A stretch of 32,153 nt of DNA. Origin: Desulfobulbaceae bacterium (GTDB lineage: Bacteria; Desulfobacterota; Desulfobulbia; Desulfobulbales; Desulfobulbaceae). Numbering within the stretch: the stretch's first letter is position 1; the number at the start of each line of letters is the position of its first letter. Where the stretch lies: contig JAUWLT010000006.1 in the NCBI GenBank assembly GCA_030613515.1, forward strand, positions 1 to 32,153. The letters are read 5' to 3'. Made by a program: the position numbers and the translations under genes. The notes under the pieces were generated by a model. The model ran no database searches. It was not told the DNA's origin and saw only the letters and a list, made by a program, of their open reading frames with translations. This document shows, one piece after another, positions 17,310 through 25,960 of the stretch.

Positions 17310-18612
17310 TTCTTTCTTTTTTCTGCTTGTTATCGGCCTGTTCTTACTTCTGTCCTGTAACCTGCAGGCAGCAGATGATGAATTCATCTTTGAGCTGGAT
17401 GAGATCGAAAAAAAACCGTTGGAATGGGGCGGTTATGCCGAACTGAAATTTGAGCACCTGGACATCAACCAGGGGGCAGCGCTTACAAGACTGAATTTTA
17501 CCGGTGAACCGCCGACCACCATTGATCGCTTCAGCCCCAGTCTGCAGATTGGCGGCTCTTATGTGACCGGTATAACCAGTTTTAACTGGCTACTCAAGGC
17601 GGCCGGGCAGCAGGACAACTTCGGCTGGATCGACTTTGCCGATATCTACGAGGCCTATGGACGGGTGAAACCAACGGATCAAGCCACCATAGACCTGGGA
17701 AAACAAGCATATAAATGGGGAAAAGGCTATGCCTGGAATCCGGTAGGTTTTATCAACCGGCCCAAGGATCCTAATGACCCCCAGGAAGCGCTTGAAGGTT
17801 ATATTACCGGAGAGCTGGACCTGATCAAGAGTTTTGCTAACCTTGGTTCCCTGCACAATATTGCCCTGACAACGGTTCTCCTGCCGGTGTATGATGGCAT
17901 CAACGATGATTTCGGCGCTGAGGACAATATCAACCTGGCAACAAAGCTTTATCTCCTGTACCTGGACACAGACATTGATTTCATCTTCTACACCGGAAAC
18001 AGCAGGTCCTCGCGATTCGGAGCTGATTTTTCAAGAAATATCACGACCAATTTTGAAATTCACGGAGAGGCAGCTTATCTCTCCTCTGAAAAAAAGCTGA
18101 CTCTTCTGCAAGATGGAGAAACCCGGCTGGAAGGAGATGAGGTGTTCAGGACTCTGCTCGGCCTTCGCTATCTGACGGATAACGACCTGACTGCCATTAT
18201 CGAGTACTATTATAACGGCAACGGGTATAGTGAAGATGAACGAGCCCGTTTTTATCGACGCGTTGCCGATGGTGCAATACAGCTGGACAATTTGGGCAAT
18301 GACTCCCTTTTGCATCAGGCCCGGGAGTTGAGCCTGCGTGGCTACGGCAAGCCCTTTGTGGGACGCAACTATCTCTACGCCAGATTCACCCTGAAAGAAC
18401 CCTTTAATATCCTCTACTTTACTCCCGGCCTGACAGCCATCGTTAACCTGGACGACCAGAGCGCGTCATTCACCCCGGAGCTCGCCTATACCGGCTTCAC
18501 CAATTGGGAAATGCGACTGCGTTTTTCCCTGCTCACCGGTGGTTCCTTCACTGAATATGGTGAAAAACAGACCAGCAATAAGGTAGAGCTCCGCCTCCGC
18601 TGGTTTTTCTAA
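17296..18612 (+). CDS. Outer-membrane beta-barrel protein
   Basis: Signal peptide, alternating amphipathic strands, terminal aromatic residues ...RLRWFF; overlaps the preceding gene by 14 nt. Confidence 0.8.
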   Translation: MNSGSSFFFLLVIGLFLLLSCNLQAADDEFIFELDEIEKKPLEWGGYAELKFEHLDINQGAALTRLNFTGEPPTTIDRFSPSLQIGGSYVTGITSFNWLLKAAGQQDNFGWIDFADIYEAYGRVKPTDQATIDLGKQAYKWGKGYAWNPVGFINRPKDPNDPQEALEGYITGELDLIKSFANLGSLHNIALTTVLLPVYDGINDDFGAEDNINLATKLYLLYLDTDIDFIFYTGNSRSSRFGADFSRNITTNFEIHGEAAYLSSEKKLTLLQDGETRLEGDEVFRTLLGLRYLTDNDLTAIIEYYYNGNGYSEDERARFYRRVADGAIQLDNLGNDSLLHQARELSLRGYGKPFVGRNYLYARFTLKEPFNILYFTPGLTAIVNLDDQSASFTPELAYTGFTNWEMRLRFSLLTGGSFTEYGEKQTSNKVELRLRWFF

Positions 18613-18662
18613 TTATTTTCTCCCTGCACTTTGCCTGAACAGTAAGGTGCGCATCAGATTTT

Positions 18663-18690
18663 TTCGACACTGTCTGCAAACCACGACAAT
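18663..18690. promoter_or_regulatory. Candidate UAS half-sites
   Basis: TTCGACAC and CACGACAAT, CGACA cores 19 bp apart, about 100 bp upstream of the sigma54 promoter at 18793; resembles the arrangement at 13032-13069. Confidence 0.35.
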
Positions 18691-18792
18691 ATTATAAAGT
18701 ATTTTTAATTGTTACCTGATTGATAGAATTTCTTGCTTGTTAACATAGCATAATATATTGTTTTTTCAGCATATTTTGTTTGGCATGCTTTC

Positions 18793-18808
18793 TGGCACAT
18801 CTGTTGCT
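18793..18808 (+). promoter_or_regulatory. Sigma54 promoter of second EF-hand gene
   Basis: TGGCACATCTGTTGCT: complete match to TGGCACN5TTGCW. Confidence 0.9.
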
Positions 18809-18876
18809 TCGTAGTAGGAAAAGAGCTAAAAAAAATAATGCTTCGAACGACAAAACAATACCTGATGAGGTACACA

Positions 18877-19227
18877 ATGAGAATGACAAAAGCTTTTTCC
18901 ACCGCAATGATTATTGTCGCTTTCAGCTTAAGCGCAGGCTTGGCTCATGCCAAAAAAGTTTCCACCAGAGGTCCGATTTCCTTTACAGCCTATGATGCCG
19001 ATGGCAATGGTACTATTTCCGAACAGGAATTTAACACTACCCGTGAGCAACGGCAGACAGCAGTCAAGGAGAGTGGCCGCATGGGACAGGGTATGGCCGG
19101 TGCTCCCTCCTTTGCTGATGTTGATACTGATAAGGATGAACAGATTTCTGCCCAGGAACTCCAAACCATGCAACAGCAACAGCAGGAGAATCGCGGTATG
19201 GGCCGTGGTCAGGCGAAAAGACAGTAA
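18877..19227 (+). CDS. Exported EF-hand protein, short paralogue of 13236-13940
   Basis: Signal peptide; EF loops DADGNGTISEQE and DTDKDEQISAQE; high similarity to the first paralogue across the EF-hand region. ATG 18877 follows TGAGGT SD. Confidence 0.82.
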   Translation: MRMTKAFSTAMIIVAFSLSAGLAHAKKVSTRGPISFTAYDADGNGTISEQEFNTTREQRQTAVKESGRMGQGMAGAPSFADVDTDKDEQISAQELQTMQQQQQENRGMGRGQAKRQ

Positions 19228-19257
19228 ATACAAAACATAACAGAAGAGGAAAAGATC

Positions 19258-20037
19258 ATGAAGAAAACATTAAGTGCAGTTGCTGTATTAGCTTTTGTTT
19301 TTACAGCAAACTACGGCTTTGCAGGCAGCGCGGCCATGAAAACCGACGGATGCCCGGACGACTGCCAGAGAGAAATAGACACGCTTCAATCAAGCCAGGC
19401 ACGCCAAGATGAACAGATCAAGGCACAGGATGGTCAGATTAACCAGCAGGCTGCTGAGATCGAAGCCTTGAAACAGGGTGAAGTCCACCCCTGGTACGTT
19501 AAAGGTGTTGCCAAACTGACCATGTTTGGCAACCTTGGTACTGATGCCATTGACAGGACGTATTCAATTGGCTTTGACACCGCCGACACAGGATACGGTT
19601 GGGGCTTCGCCCTGGGAAGGCAATTCGGCCAATTCCGTGTTGAAGGTCAGTTTGACAGCAACAAAACCGACCTTGACGACGTCAGGTTAAGCAATAGCGT
19701 TGTGGGCACCAATGTACCCATTGAGTCTGGAGACATTCGGGTAGAAACCGTAATGATCAACGGCTTCTATGACTTTCCTGTTGCTGATGCATTCTCTCTT
19801 TACGTTATGGCCGGCATGGGTTACGGCAATGTTGAGCTGAGTGTTTATAATGCAGACGACAATGAAACGACCTTTGCATACAAAGCCGGCGTGGGCGCTA
19901 CCTATGCATTTGCCGGGAACCAGGCCGTTGACCTCGGTTACGAATACCTGGCAACTGGTGATGTTGTCATAGGCGGGCTTGACGTGAATGATATCGAAAG
20001 CCACAATATTGTTCTTGGATACAGGTACAGCTTCTAA
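19258..20037 (+). CDS. Small outer-membrane beta-barrel protein with N-terminal coiled coil
   Basis: Signal peptide; heptad-like QSSQARQDEQIKAQDGQINQQAAEIEALKQ; OmpA/opacity-like strands; terminal ...HNIVLGYRYSF. Confidence 0.82.
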   Translation: MKKTLSAVAVLAFVFTANYGFAGSAAMKTDGCPDDCQREIDTLQSSQARQDEQIKAQDGQINQQAAEIEALKQGEVHPWYVKGVAKLTMFGNLGTDAIDRTYSIGFDTADTGYGWGFALGRQFGQFRVEGQFDSNKTDLDDVRLSNSVVGTNVPIESGDIRVETVMINGFYDFPVADAFSLYVMAGMGYGNVELSVYNADDNETTFAYKAGVGATYAFAGNQAVDLGYEYLATGDVVIGGLDVNDIESHNIVLGYRYSF

Positions 20038-20054
20038 GACACATTTTCGACATG

Positions 20055-20090
20055 ATCAGGTTTCCGGCCATATTAGGCTGGAAACCTGAT
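20055..20090 (+). terminator. Strong stem-loop after the small OMP gene
   Basis: ATCAGGTTTCCgGCC-atatta-GGCtGGAAACCTGAT. Confidence 0.55.
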
Positions 20091-20530
20091 GTAACTGAAA
20101 GCCTGCAACGGCTTTGGTGTTATACCTTTCCTGCGCCTTATAATTTCCATAAAAGCCTTCCAAAAGAACAGGTCTCCCGGGCTTTGACTTACGGTCGGCC
20201 TTGTCTCACCTTCAGAGATCCGGCAGTTCGCGTGTGCCTTTGTCTGCAAACTCAGACATACCGGAAAAATACTCCGGCTGATCAAGGTGATACCCCCCTG
20301 AATGTTAAGCTTGGTCCACTCAAATATGAAAAAGAAGAGAATAGGAGAAAAGTATTCCATTGCGTTTGCAATACCCTTTTTGTGACCAGTCTGAAAATAT
20401 CGTCCATAAATAAATCAACAACTCTTCTCATTTCTCCCAAAATTATATTGTCTTTTTCGCATCGACGAGGTGTTCTTTCTCTTAACATCCTCTTTTATCC
20501 GTTTTATGGGTGACACTTTGATGAGTGCTG

Positions 20531-20672
20531 TTTATCCCTGAAGTTATCTATACCGGCCTCATCAACTGGGTGATTGCGCTTTTCCCTGTTTGTTGGTGGA
20601 GATTTTACCGAGTATGGTGAAAAACAGAACAATAAAAAGTTGGAATTCCATCTGCGCAGGTTTTTTTGGTTT
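20531..20672 (+). pseudogene. Degraded duplicate of the 3' end of the 17296-18612 barrel gene
   Basis: Readable pieces FIPEVIYTGLINW and, after a frameshift (about 5 nt deleted relative to the intact gene), RFSLFVGGDFTEYGEKQNNKKLEFHLRRFFW versus FTPELAYTGFTNW and RFSLLTGGSFTEYGEKQTSNKVELRLRWFF. Confidence 0.8.
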
Positions 20673-20760
20673 TTCCTTCCAATGCGTTGTCTGAAAAGTA
20701 GACAGTGAAGGAATCAGACACGCTCCGGACCAAAAAATGATTTGCAAATTGCAGCTGTAC

Positions 20761-20784
20761 AGCCCTACAATTAATTGTAGGGCT
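20761..20784. repeat. Perfect 24-bp palindrome upstream of gnd
   Basis: AGCCCTACAATTAATTGTAGGGCT is its own reverse complement. Confidence 0.9.
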
Positions 20785-20820
20785 TGAAAATATTGTTTGT
20801 TGACCAAAGGAGAACACATC

Positions 20821-22269
20821 ATGGCTGAAGCGGATATCGGATTGATCGGTCTTGCAGTGATGGGGCAGAACCTTGTTTTGAATATCAATGACCACGGTTT
20901 CACTGCATCGGTTTTTAACCGAACGACCTCCAAAGTTGATGCTTTCCTGGCGGGAGCGGCCAGGGGAACGAATATCATCGGAACTCATTTGATTGAAGAG
21001 CTGGTCGCTACCCTGAAGCGACCGCGACGAGTGATGCTGATGGTCAAGGCCGGGACTGTGGTTGATGCATTCATTAAGCAGCTTGCTCCACTTCTTGATA
21101 AAGGCGATATTATCATTGATGGTGGTAATTCACTGTATACGGATACCGAGCGTCGCACCCGTGCCCTTGCAGAAAAAGGTATTCTCTTTATCGGCACCGG
21201 TATCTCCGGTGGTGAGGAAGGTGCACGCACAGGGCCTTCCATCATGCCGGGCGGCAATCCTGATGCCTGGCCCCATGTTAAGGAAATCTTTCAGGCAATT
21301 GCTGCCCGGGTCGACACCATCCCCTGTTGTGACTGGGTAGGCGAGGGCGGAGCAGGTCATTATGTGAAGATGGTCCATAATGGTATTGAATATGGTGATA
21401 TGCAGTTGATCTGTGAGGCCTATGATTTTATGCACCGGGTTTTGTGCCTGGACGCCGCTGCCATGCAGGCTGTATTCAGTCATTGGAACAAAGGGGTGCT
21501 GAATTCCTACCTGATAGAGATTACAGCTGATATCCTTGGCTTCAAAGATGAGGATGGCTCCCCGCTTATCGAAAAAATACTTGATACTGCCGGTCAGAAG
21601 GGGACTGGAAAGTGGACGGGAATCAGCGCTCTTGAACTGGGCGTTCCTCTGACGCTGATAGGGGAAGCTGTTTTTGCCCGTTTTCTGTCAGCGATGAAAG
21701 AAGAACGAACCAGGGCATCTGCTAAGTTTACTAGTTCAAAACTTCAACTTGATGGTGACATGGAGAGCACAGTTAATGATATACATCACGCTCTGTATGG
21801 TGCAAAAATTATTTCCTATGCTCAGGGCTACATGCTCATGCGGCAGGCTGCCCGTGAAAACAACTGGAACCTGAATTATGGGGGCATTGCACTCATGTGG
21901 CGGGGCGGTTGTATTATACGCAGTGGGTTTCTGGATAATATCAAACAGGCCTTTGACAATAATTCGGATTTGGAGAACCTGCTCCTTGATGAATTTTTCT
22001 GCAATGCAATCCAGGCGAGCCAGGACGGCTGGCGCAGGATAGTGGTCCTGGCTGCCCGACTTGGTGTACCAATGCCTGCAATCTCGTCCGGTTTGAGTTT
22101 TCTTGACGGCTATCGCAGCGAGCGGTTGCCCGCTAACCTGCTGCAGGCCCAGCGTGATTATTTTGGGGCTCATACCTATGAGCGCTTGGACAGACCACGG
22201 GGAGATTTTTTCCATACCGACTGGACCGGCAGCGGCGGAGATGTGGCTTCAACGACCTACACGGTGTGA
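20821..22269 (+). CDS. gnd: 6-phosphogluconate dehydrogenase (decarboxylating)
   Basis: IGLIGLAVMGQNLVLNINDHGF, GTGISGGEEGARTGPSIMPGG, KMVHNGIEYGDMQLICEAY, GQKGTGKWT motifs; ATG after AAAGGAG. Confidence 0.95.
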   Translation: MAEADIGLIGLAVMGQNLVLNINDHGFTASVFNRTTSKVDAFLAGAARGTNIIGTHLIEELVATLKRPRRVMLMVKAGTVVDAFIKQLAPLLDKGDIIIDGGNSLYTDTERRTRALAEKGILFIGTGISGGEEGARTGPSIMPGGNPDAWPHVKEIFQAIAARVDTIPCCDWVGEGGAGHYVKMVHNGIEYGDMQLICEAYDFMHRVLCLDAAAMQAVFSHWNKGVLNSYLIEITADILGFKDEDGSPLIEKILDTAGQKGTGKWTGISALELGVPLTLIGEAVFARFLSAMKEERTRASAKFTSSKLQLDGDMESTVNDIHHALYGAKIISYAQGYMLMRQAARENNWNLNYGGIALMWRGGCIIRSGFLDNIKQAFDNNSDLENLLLDEFFCNAIQASQDGWRRIVVLAARLGVPMPAISSGLSFLDGYRSERLPANLLQAQRDYFGAHTYERLDRPRGDFFHTDWTGSGGDVASTTYTV

Positions 22270-22357
22270 GTTATCTTTGTGCTATCCTTTTACCAATACT
22301 TGATAAGCATTTTTATTCCCTGAACTATTGTCATGAAAATCAACAGGAGGTGTTGTG

Positions 22358-24235
22358 ATGGGAGAAAAAAAGTTGAACATTGAAGAGTTATCAATCTGGG
22401 ACGATGCGAAACAGATGTTGCGCAAGGCGGAAAGAGACGGCATTGAAACTGCCTGGGACCGGTTGCAGCAACAGTCTCCTCACTGTAAATTTGGTGAAAG
22501 TGGTGTTTGTTGCCGGATATGCACCATGGGGCCATGCCGAATCAGCAAGAAGGCGCCAAGGGGAGTGTGCGGTGCAGATGCAGATGTTATCGTGGCCCGC
22601 AATTTTGGTCGTTTCGTTACCGGCGGTGCTGCCGGACATTCGGATCACGGCCGTGACTGTATCGAGGCTCTGCATGCGGTAGCCCATGGAGAAACCGAAG
22701 ATTATTCGATAAAGGATGAAGCAAAACTCCTTCGGATCGCAGAAGAGGTAGGTATCAGCACAAAAGGGCGTGAACCGCTAGACGTGGCAAAGGATCTGGC
22801 CGCTGAATTTTTTGAAAACTACGGCACAACCAAGAATGAACTTTCTTTTATTGGCCGGGTGCCGGAAAAAAGAAGGGAATTGTGGGCAAATCTTGGTATA
22901 ACTCCGCGCGGAATGGACCGTGAAATAGCCGAAATGATGCATCGTACCCACATGGGCTGCGACAATGATGCGGCCAATACCATGTTGCATGCCGCCCGGA
23001 CCTGTTTGGCTGATGGCTGGGCCGGTTCAATGATTGCCACGGAAGTTTCCGATATCCTGTTTGGTACCCCGAGCCCGAGAAAGGCCCAGGTCAATCTGGG
23101 TGTGCTCAAAGAAGACCAGGTGAATATTCTGGTCCATGGCCATAATCCCATAGTTTCCGAAAAAATTTTAGAGGCGGTCAATGAACCGGAGATGATTGCC
23201 CTGGCCAGGGAGAAAGGAGCTGCTGGAATCAACCTTGCCGGCCTCTGCTGTACCGGTAATGAGTTGATGATGCGTAATGGAATTCCCATGGCCGGCAATC
23301 ATCTGATGACGGAACTGGCCATTGTAACCGGCGCTGTTGAGCTCATTATCGTGGATTATCAGTGTATTATGCCGAGCCTGGTCCAGGTAGGGTCCTGCTA
23401 TCATACCAGGATGGTGACAACAGCTGATAAGGCCCGTTTCACAGGTGCCGAACATGTGAAATTCCAGATGGATAACGGCATGGAGCAGGCCAGAAAGGTT
23501 GTTCGTATGGCCATTGATCGATACGATCTTCGTGATCAAGCCCGCGTCGAAATTCCTCAGGGGCCGGTGGATATTGTAACCGGGTTTTCCAACGAAGCTA
23601 TCTTGCAGGCCCTGGGCGGTTCATTGACTCCGTTGATCGAAGCCATCAAGGCTGGAAAGGTTCGGGGTGTTGTCGGTATAGTGGGGTGCAATAACCCGAA
23701 ATACAAGCACGATTACTGCAATGTCAATCTGACCAGGGAGTTAATTAAGAAGGATATCCTTGTCATCGTAACCGGTTGCGTTACAACAGCGGCAGGCAAG
23801 GCGGGGTTGCTTGTTCCCGAGGCCATTGATCAAGCCGGACCCGGCCTGCAGGAAATTTGCGGTGCCCTGGGCATCCCGCCTGTTATTCATATGGGCAGTT
23901 GCGTGGATAATGCCCGTATACTCCAGCTCTGTGCCATGTTGGCTAATGAGTTGGGCGTAGATATTTCCGATTTGCCGGTGGCGGCCTCCTCGCCGGAATG
24001 GTATTCGGAAAAAGCAGCCGCCATCGGTACCTATGCCGTTGCCTCAGGTATTTATACGCATCTTGGACATCCACCCAACATTACAGGTTCCGAACTGGTG
24101 ACCAATTTGGTACTCTCCGGTCTTGACGATCTGATCGGAGCCTGTTTCGTTGTAGAGCAGGACCCCTTTAAGGCTGCAAATCTCATCGACGAAAGAATCA
24201 AAAGCAAGCGAACGGCACTGGGTTTAGCTGCATGA
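22358..24235 (+). CDS. cooS: Ni-Fe carbon monoxide dehydrogenase catalytic subunit
   Basis: CKFGESGVCCRICTMGPCRI cluster motif; C-cluster motifs VHGHNPI, LCCTGNE, DYQCIMP, VGCNNPK, VTGCVTT, GSCVDN all present. Confidence 0.96.
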   Translation: MGEKKLNIEELSIWDDAKQMLRKAERDGIETAWDRLQQQSPHCKFGESGVCCRICTMGPCRISKKAPRGVCGADADVIVARNFGRFVTGGAAGHSDHGRDCIEALHAVAHGETEDYSIKDEAKLLRIAEEVGISTKGREPLDVAKDLAAEFFENYGTTKNELSFIGRVPEKRRELWANLGITPRGMDREIAEMMHRTHMGCDNDAANTMLHAARTCLADGWAGSMIATEVSDILFGTPSPRKAQVNLGVLKEDQVNILVHGHNPIVSEKILEAVNEPEMIALAREKGAAGINLAGLCCTGNELMMRNGIPMAGNHLMTELAIVTGAVELIIVDYQCIMPSLVQVGSCYHTRMVTTADKARFTGAEHVKFQMDNGMEQARKVVRMAIDRYDLRDQARVEIPQGPVDIVTGFSNEAILQALGGSLTPLIEAIKAGKVRGVVGIVGCNNPKYKHDYCNVNLTRELIKKDILVIVTGCVTTAAGKAGLLVPEAIDQAGPGLQEICGALGIPPVIHMGSCVDNARILQLCAMLANELGVDISDLPVAASSPEWYSEKAAAIGTYAVASGIYTHLGHPPNITGSELVTNLVLSGLDDLIGACFVVEQDPFKAANLIDERIKSKRTALGLAA

Positions 24236-24250
24236 ACTACAGCAATCCAT

Positions 24251-24281
24251 AGAAGAGAGCGGCAACAGGCCCGTTCTCTTC
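24251..24281 (+). terminator. Stem-loop after cooS
   Basis: GAAGAGAGCGG...CGTTCTCTTC inverted repeat with one mismatch, no strong T-tract. Confidence 0.45.
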
Positions 24282-24489
24282 ATTCAATGGTACGCATTAA
24301 CAAATCTTGAGAAAAATCTCCTCTTTTTGTTCAGAGTATTTGAGGGGCAACACAAAATAAATCCAGGAGTGACAAAATGATGGCTTTGCCACGGGCAACG
24401 ACCATTGATCTTTCTGGTTTCGTAGTAAAAAACCACCTCCTGTGGGGATGGATTCTTTATAGATATTTATACAAATAGGCTTATCACTC

Positions 24490-25515
24490 TTGTACAGCTT
24501 GAAGACTAAAAAATTTAGACCGGCACAGAAGTGGACGCTGCTGGTTTTGCTTGTAGCAGGAATCACGTTTCTGCACTACAGCACTCATCAGAGCCAATAC
24601 TACTTTGATGTATTCTACGGGGAACTCTACTTTCTGCCAATTGCACTGGCAGCTTTCTGGTTTGGTCTGCGCGGGGCTCTGCTTGTCTCTGCCACGATTA
24701 CCGCATGCTACCTGCCCTTTATTTTCCAGCACTGGCAGAGCTTTTCCATGAATGATCTGGATAGAATTCTGTCCATTCTATTGTACAACGGTTTGGCTGT
24801 GCTCACCGGTATTCTGAAAGATCAGCACACGGCAGTCCAGAAGAAGCTGTTGCAAGCTGAAAGCCTGACACTTATGGGCAGATCCCTTGCCGCGGCTGCC
24901 CATGACATGAAAACACCCCTTATGCTTATCGGCGGATTTGCCAAGCGTATATTAAACAAAATGGGCAATAAAGATCCAGCTTATACGAAACTGGCGCTTA
25001 TCATAAAAGAAACAGAGAAAATGGAGAGTATGGTCGGAGATATGCTCGACTTCTCCAAACCTTTAACTCTGAATTTGATTCGAGGAAATTTTGACACAAT
25101 CGTGCAGGATTCCCTGACTAAAGTAAAAGAAACAACTCGGGAGCGCAATGTCGCTATTGAGTACAGGTCTAATTCTGACGTGGTGGACATCAGCTTTGAT
25201 CCTTTGCGGTTGGAACAGGTGCTTGTTAACTTGGTGCGCAATGCTATTGAGGCATCTGCTGAGCAGGGCACGGTGGCGGTAATTCTTTCCCGGTCGCCGG
25301 GAGGTATGGTTCTTGATGTGACGGACAATGGCTGCGGCATACCGTTTGCAGAGAGACAAAAGGTGTTTGATCCCTTCTTTACCACCAAAAAGGAAGGGAC
25401 TGGCCTTGGTCTGCCGATCGTGAAAAAAATTGTCGAGGCCCATGACTGGTCGTTGCAAATCCTGGATAATGACGGCAGGGGCACTATTTTCAGAATCAAC
25501 CTGATGGAGTCATAG
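24490..25515 (+). CDS. Membrane sensor histidine kinase
   Basis: N-terminal TM segments, AAAHDMKTPLMLIGGF H-box, DNGCGIPFAERQKVFDPFFTTKKEGTGLGLPIV. TTG start. Confidence 0.88.
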   Translation: MYSLKTKKFRPAQKWTLLVLLVAGITFLHYSTHQSQYYFDVFYGELYFLPIALAAFWFGLRGALLVSATITACYLPFIFQHWQSFSMNDLDRILSILLYNGLAVLTGILKDQHTAVQKKLLQAESLTLMGRSLAAAAHDMKTPLMLIGGFAKRILNKMGNKDPAYTKLALIIKETEKMESMVGDMLDFSKPLTLNLIRGNFDTIVQDSLTKVKETTRERNVAIEYRSNSDVVDISFDPLRLEQVLVNLVRNAIEASAEQGTVAVILSRSPGGMVLDVTDNGCGIPFAERQKVFDPFFTTKKEGTGLGLPIVKKIVEAHDWSLQILDNDGRGTIFRINLMES

Positions 25516-25650
25516 CGTTTACAGGGGATTGATTGCAAATCCGAGCACCTGAGGTTGATTTTTCCAGATAAAATGTTATTTTTAAACCATCAGGTATGTA
25601 GTTAATGACTTTTATGAACTTGTAAGACGTAAGGATAAAAGGAACAAGTG

Positions 25651-25944
25651 ATGCAAAAACCCCAAAATATGTTCTACGAAAAAGAGTGGTGGGTAATCTT
25701 TTTCATTCTTGGTTTTTTCCTAATAAATTATCCGATAATCCATATCTTCAACAAAGATTTCCTGATCTTGGGCTATCCGGTCTTTTTTCTTTATCTGATG
25801 ATCGGCTGGTTCTTTTCCATTGTGGTGATCTTCATTTACGCCTGGCTGTCCGACCGCCGCAAGTTAACAGTGGACAATGGTCAGCAAAAACAATCTCAAC
25901 TCGGCAAGCGCCTCTTAGACCCAACAACGAAAACCGGCAACTGA
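25651..25944 (+). CDS. Small two-TM protein, putative partner of the symporter-kinase
   Basis: About 97 aa with two hydrophobic segments, immediately upstream of the SSS-kinase; topology resembles small symporter-associated subunits. Confidence 0.6.
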   Translation: MQKPQNMFYEKEWWVIFFILGFFLINYPIIHIFNKDFLILGYPVFFLYLMIGWFFSIVVIFIYAWLSDRRKLTVDNGQQKQSQLGKRLLDPTTKTGN

Positions 25945-25960
25945 ACCAAAGGAGAAAAGG

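Noticed and set aside
20052-20513. 153-aa ORF between the OMP gene and the barrel remnant
   Set aside because: Starts inside a terminator-like hairpin, no SD, no family-like sequence; region looks degenerate.
21736-22215. Minus-strand ORF inside gnd and similar ORFs inside cooS (22819-23298)
   Set aside because: Antisense shadows of strongly supported enzymes.
24297-24489. Riboswitch-like leader before the kinase at 24490
   Set aside because: Short hairpin-forming text seen (CCACCTCCTGTGG) but no match I could recognise to a known riboswitch consensus.
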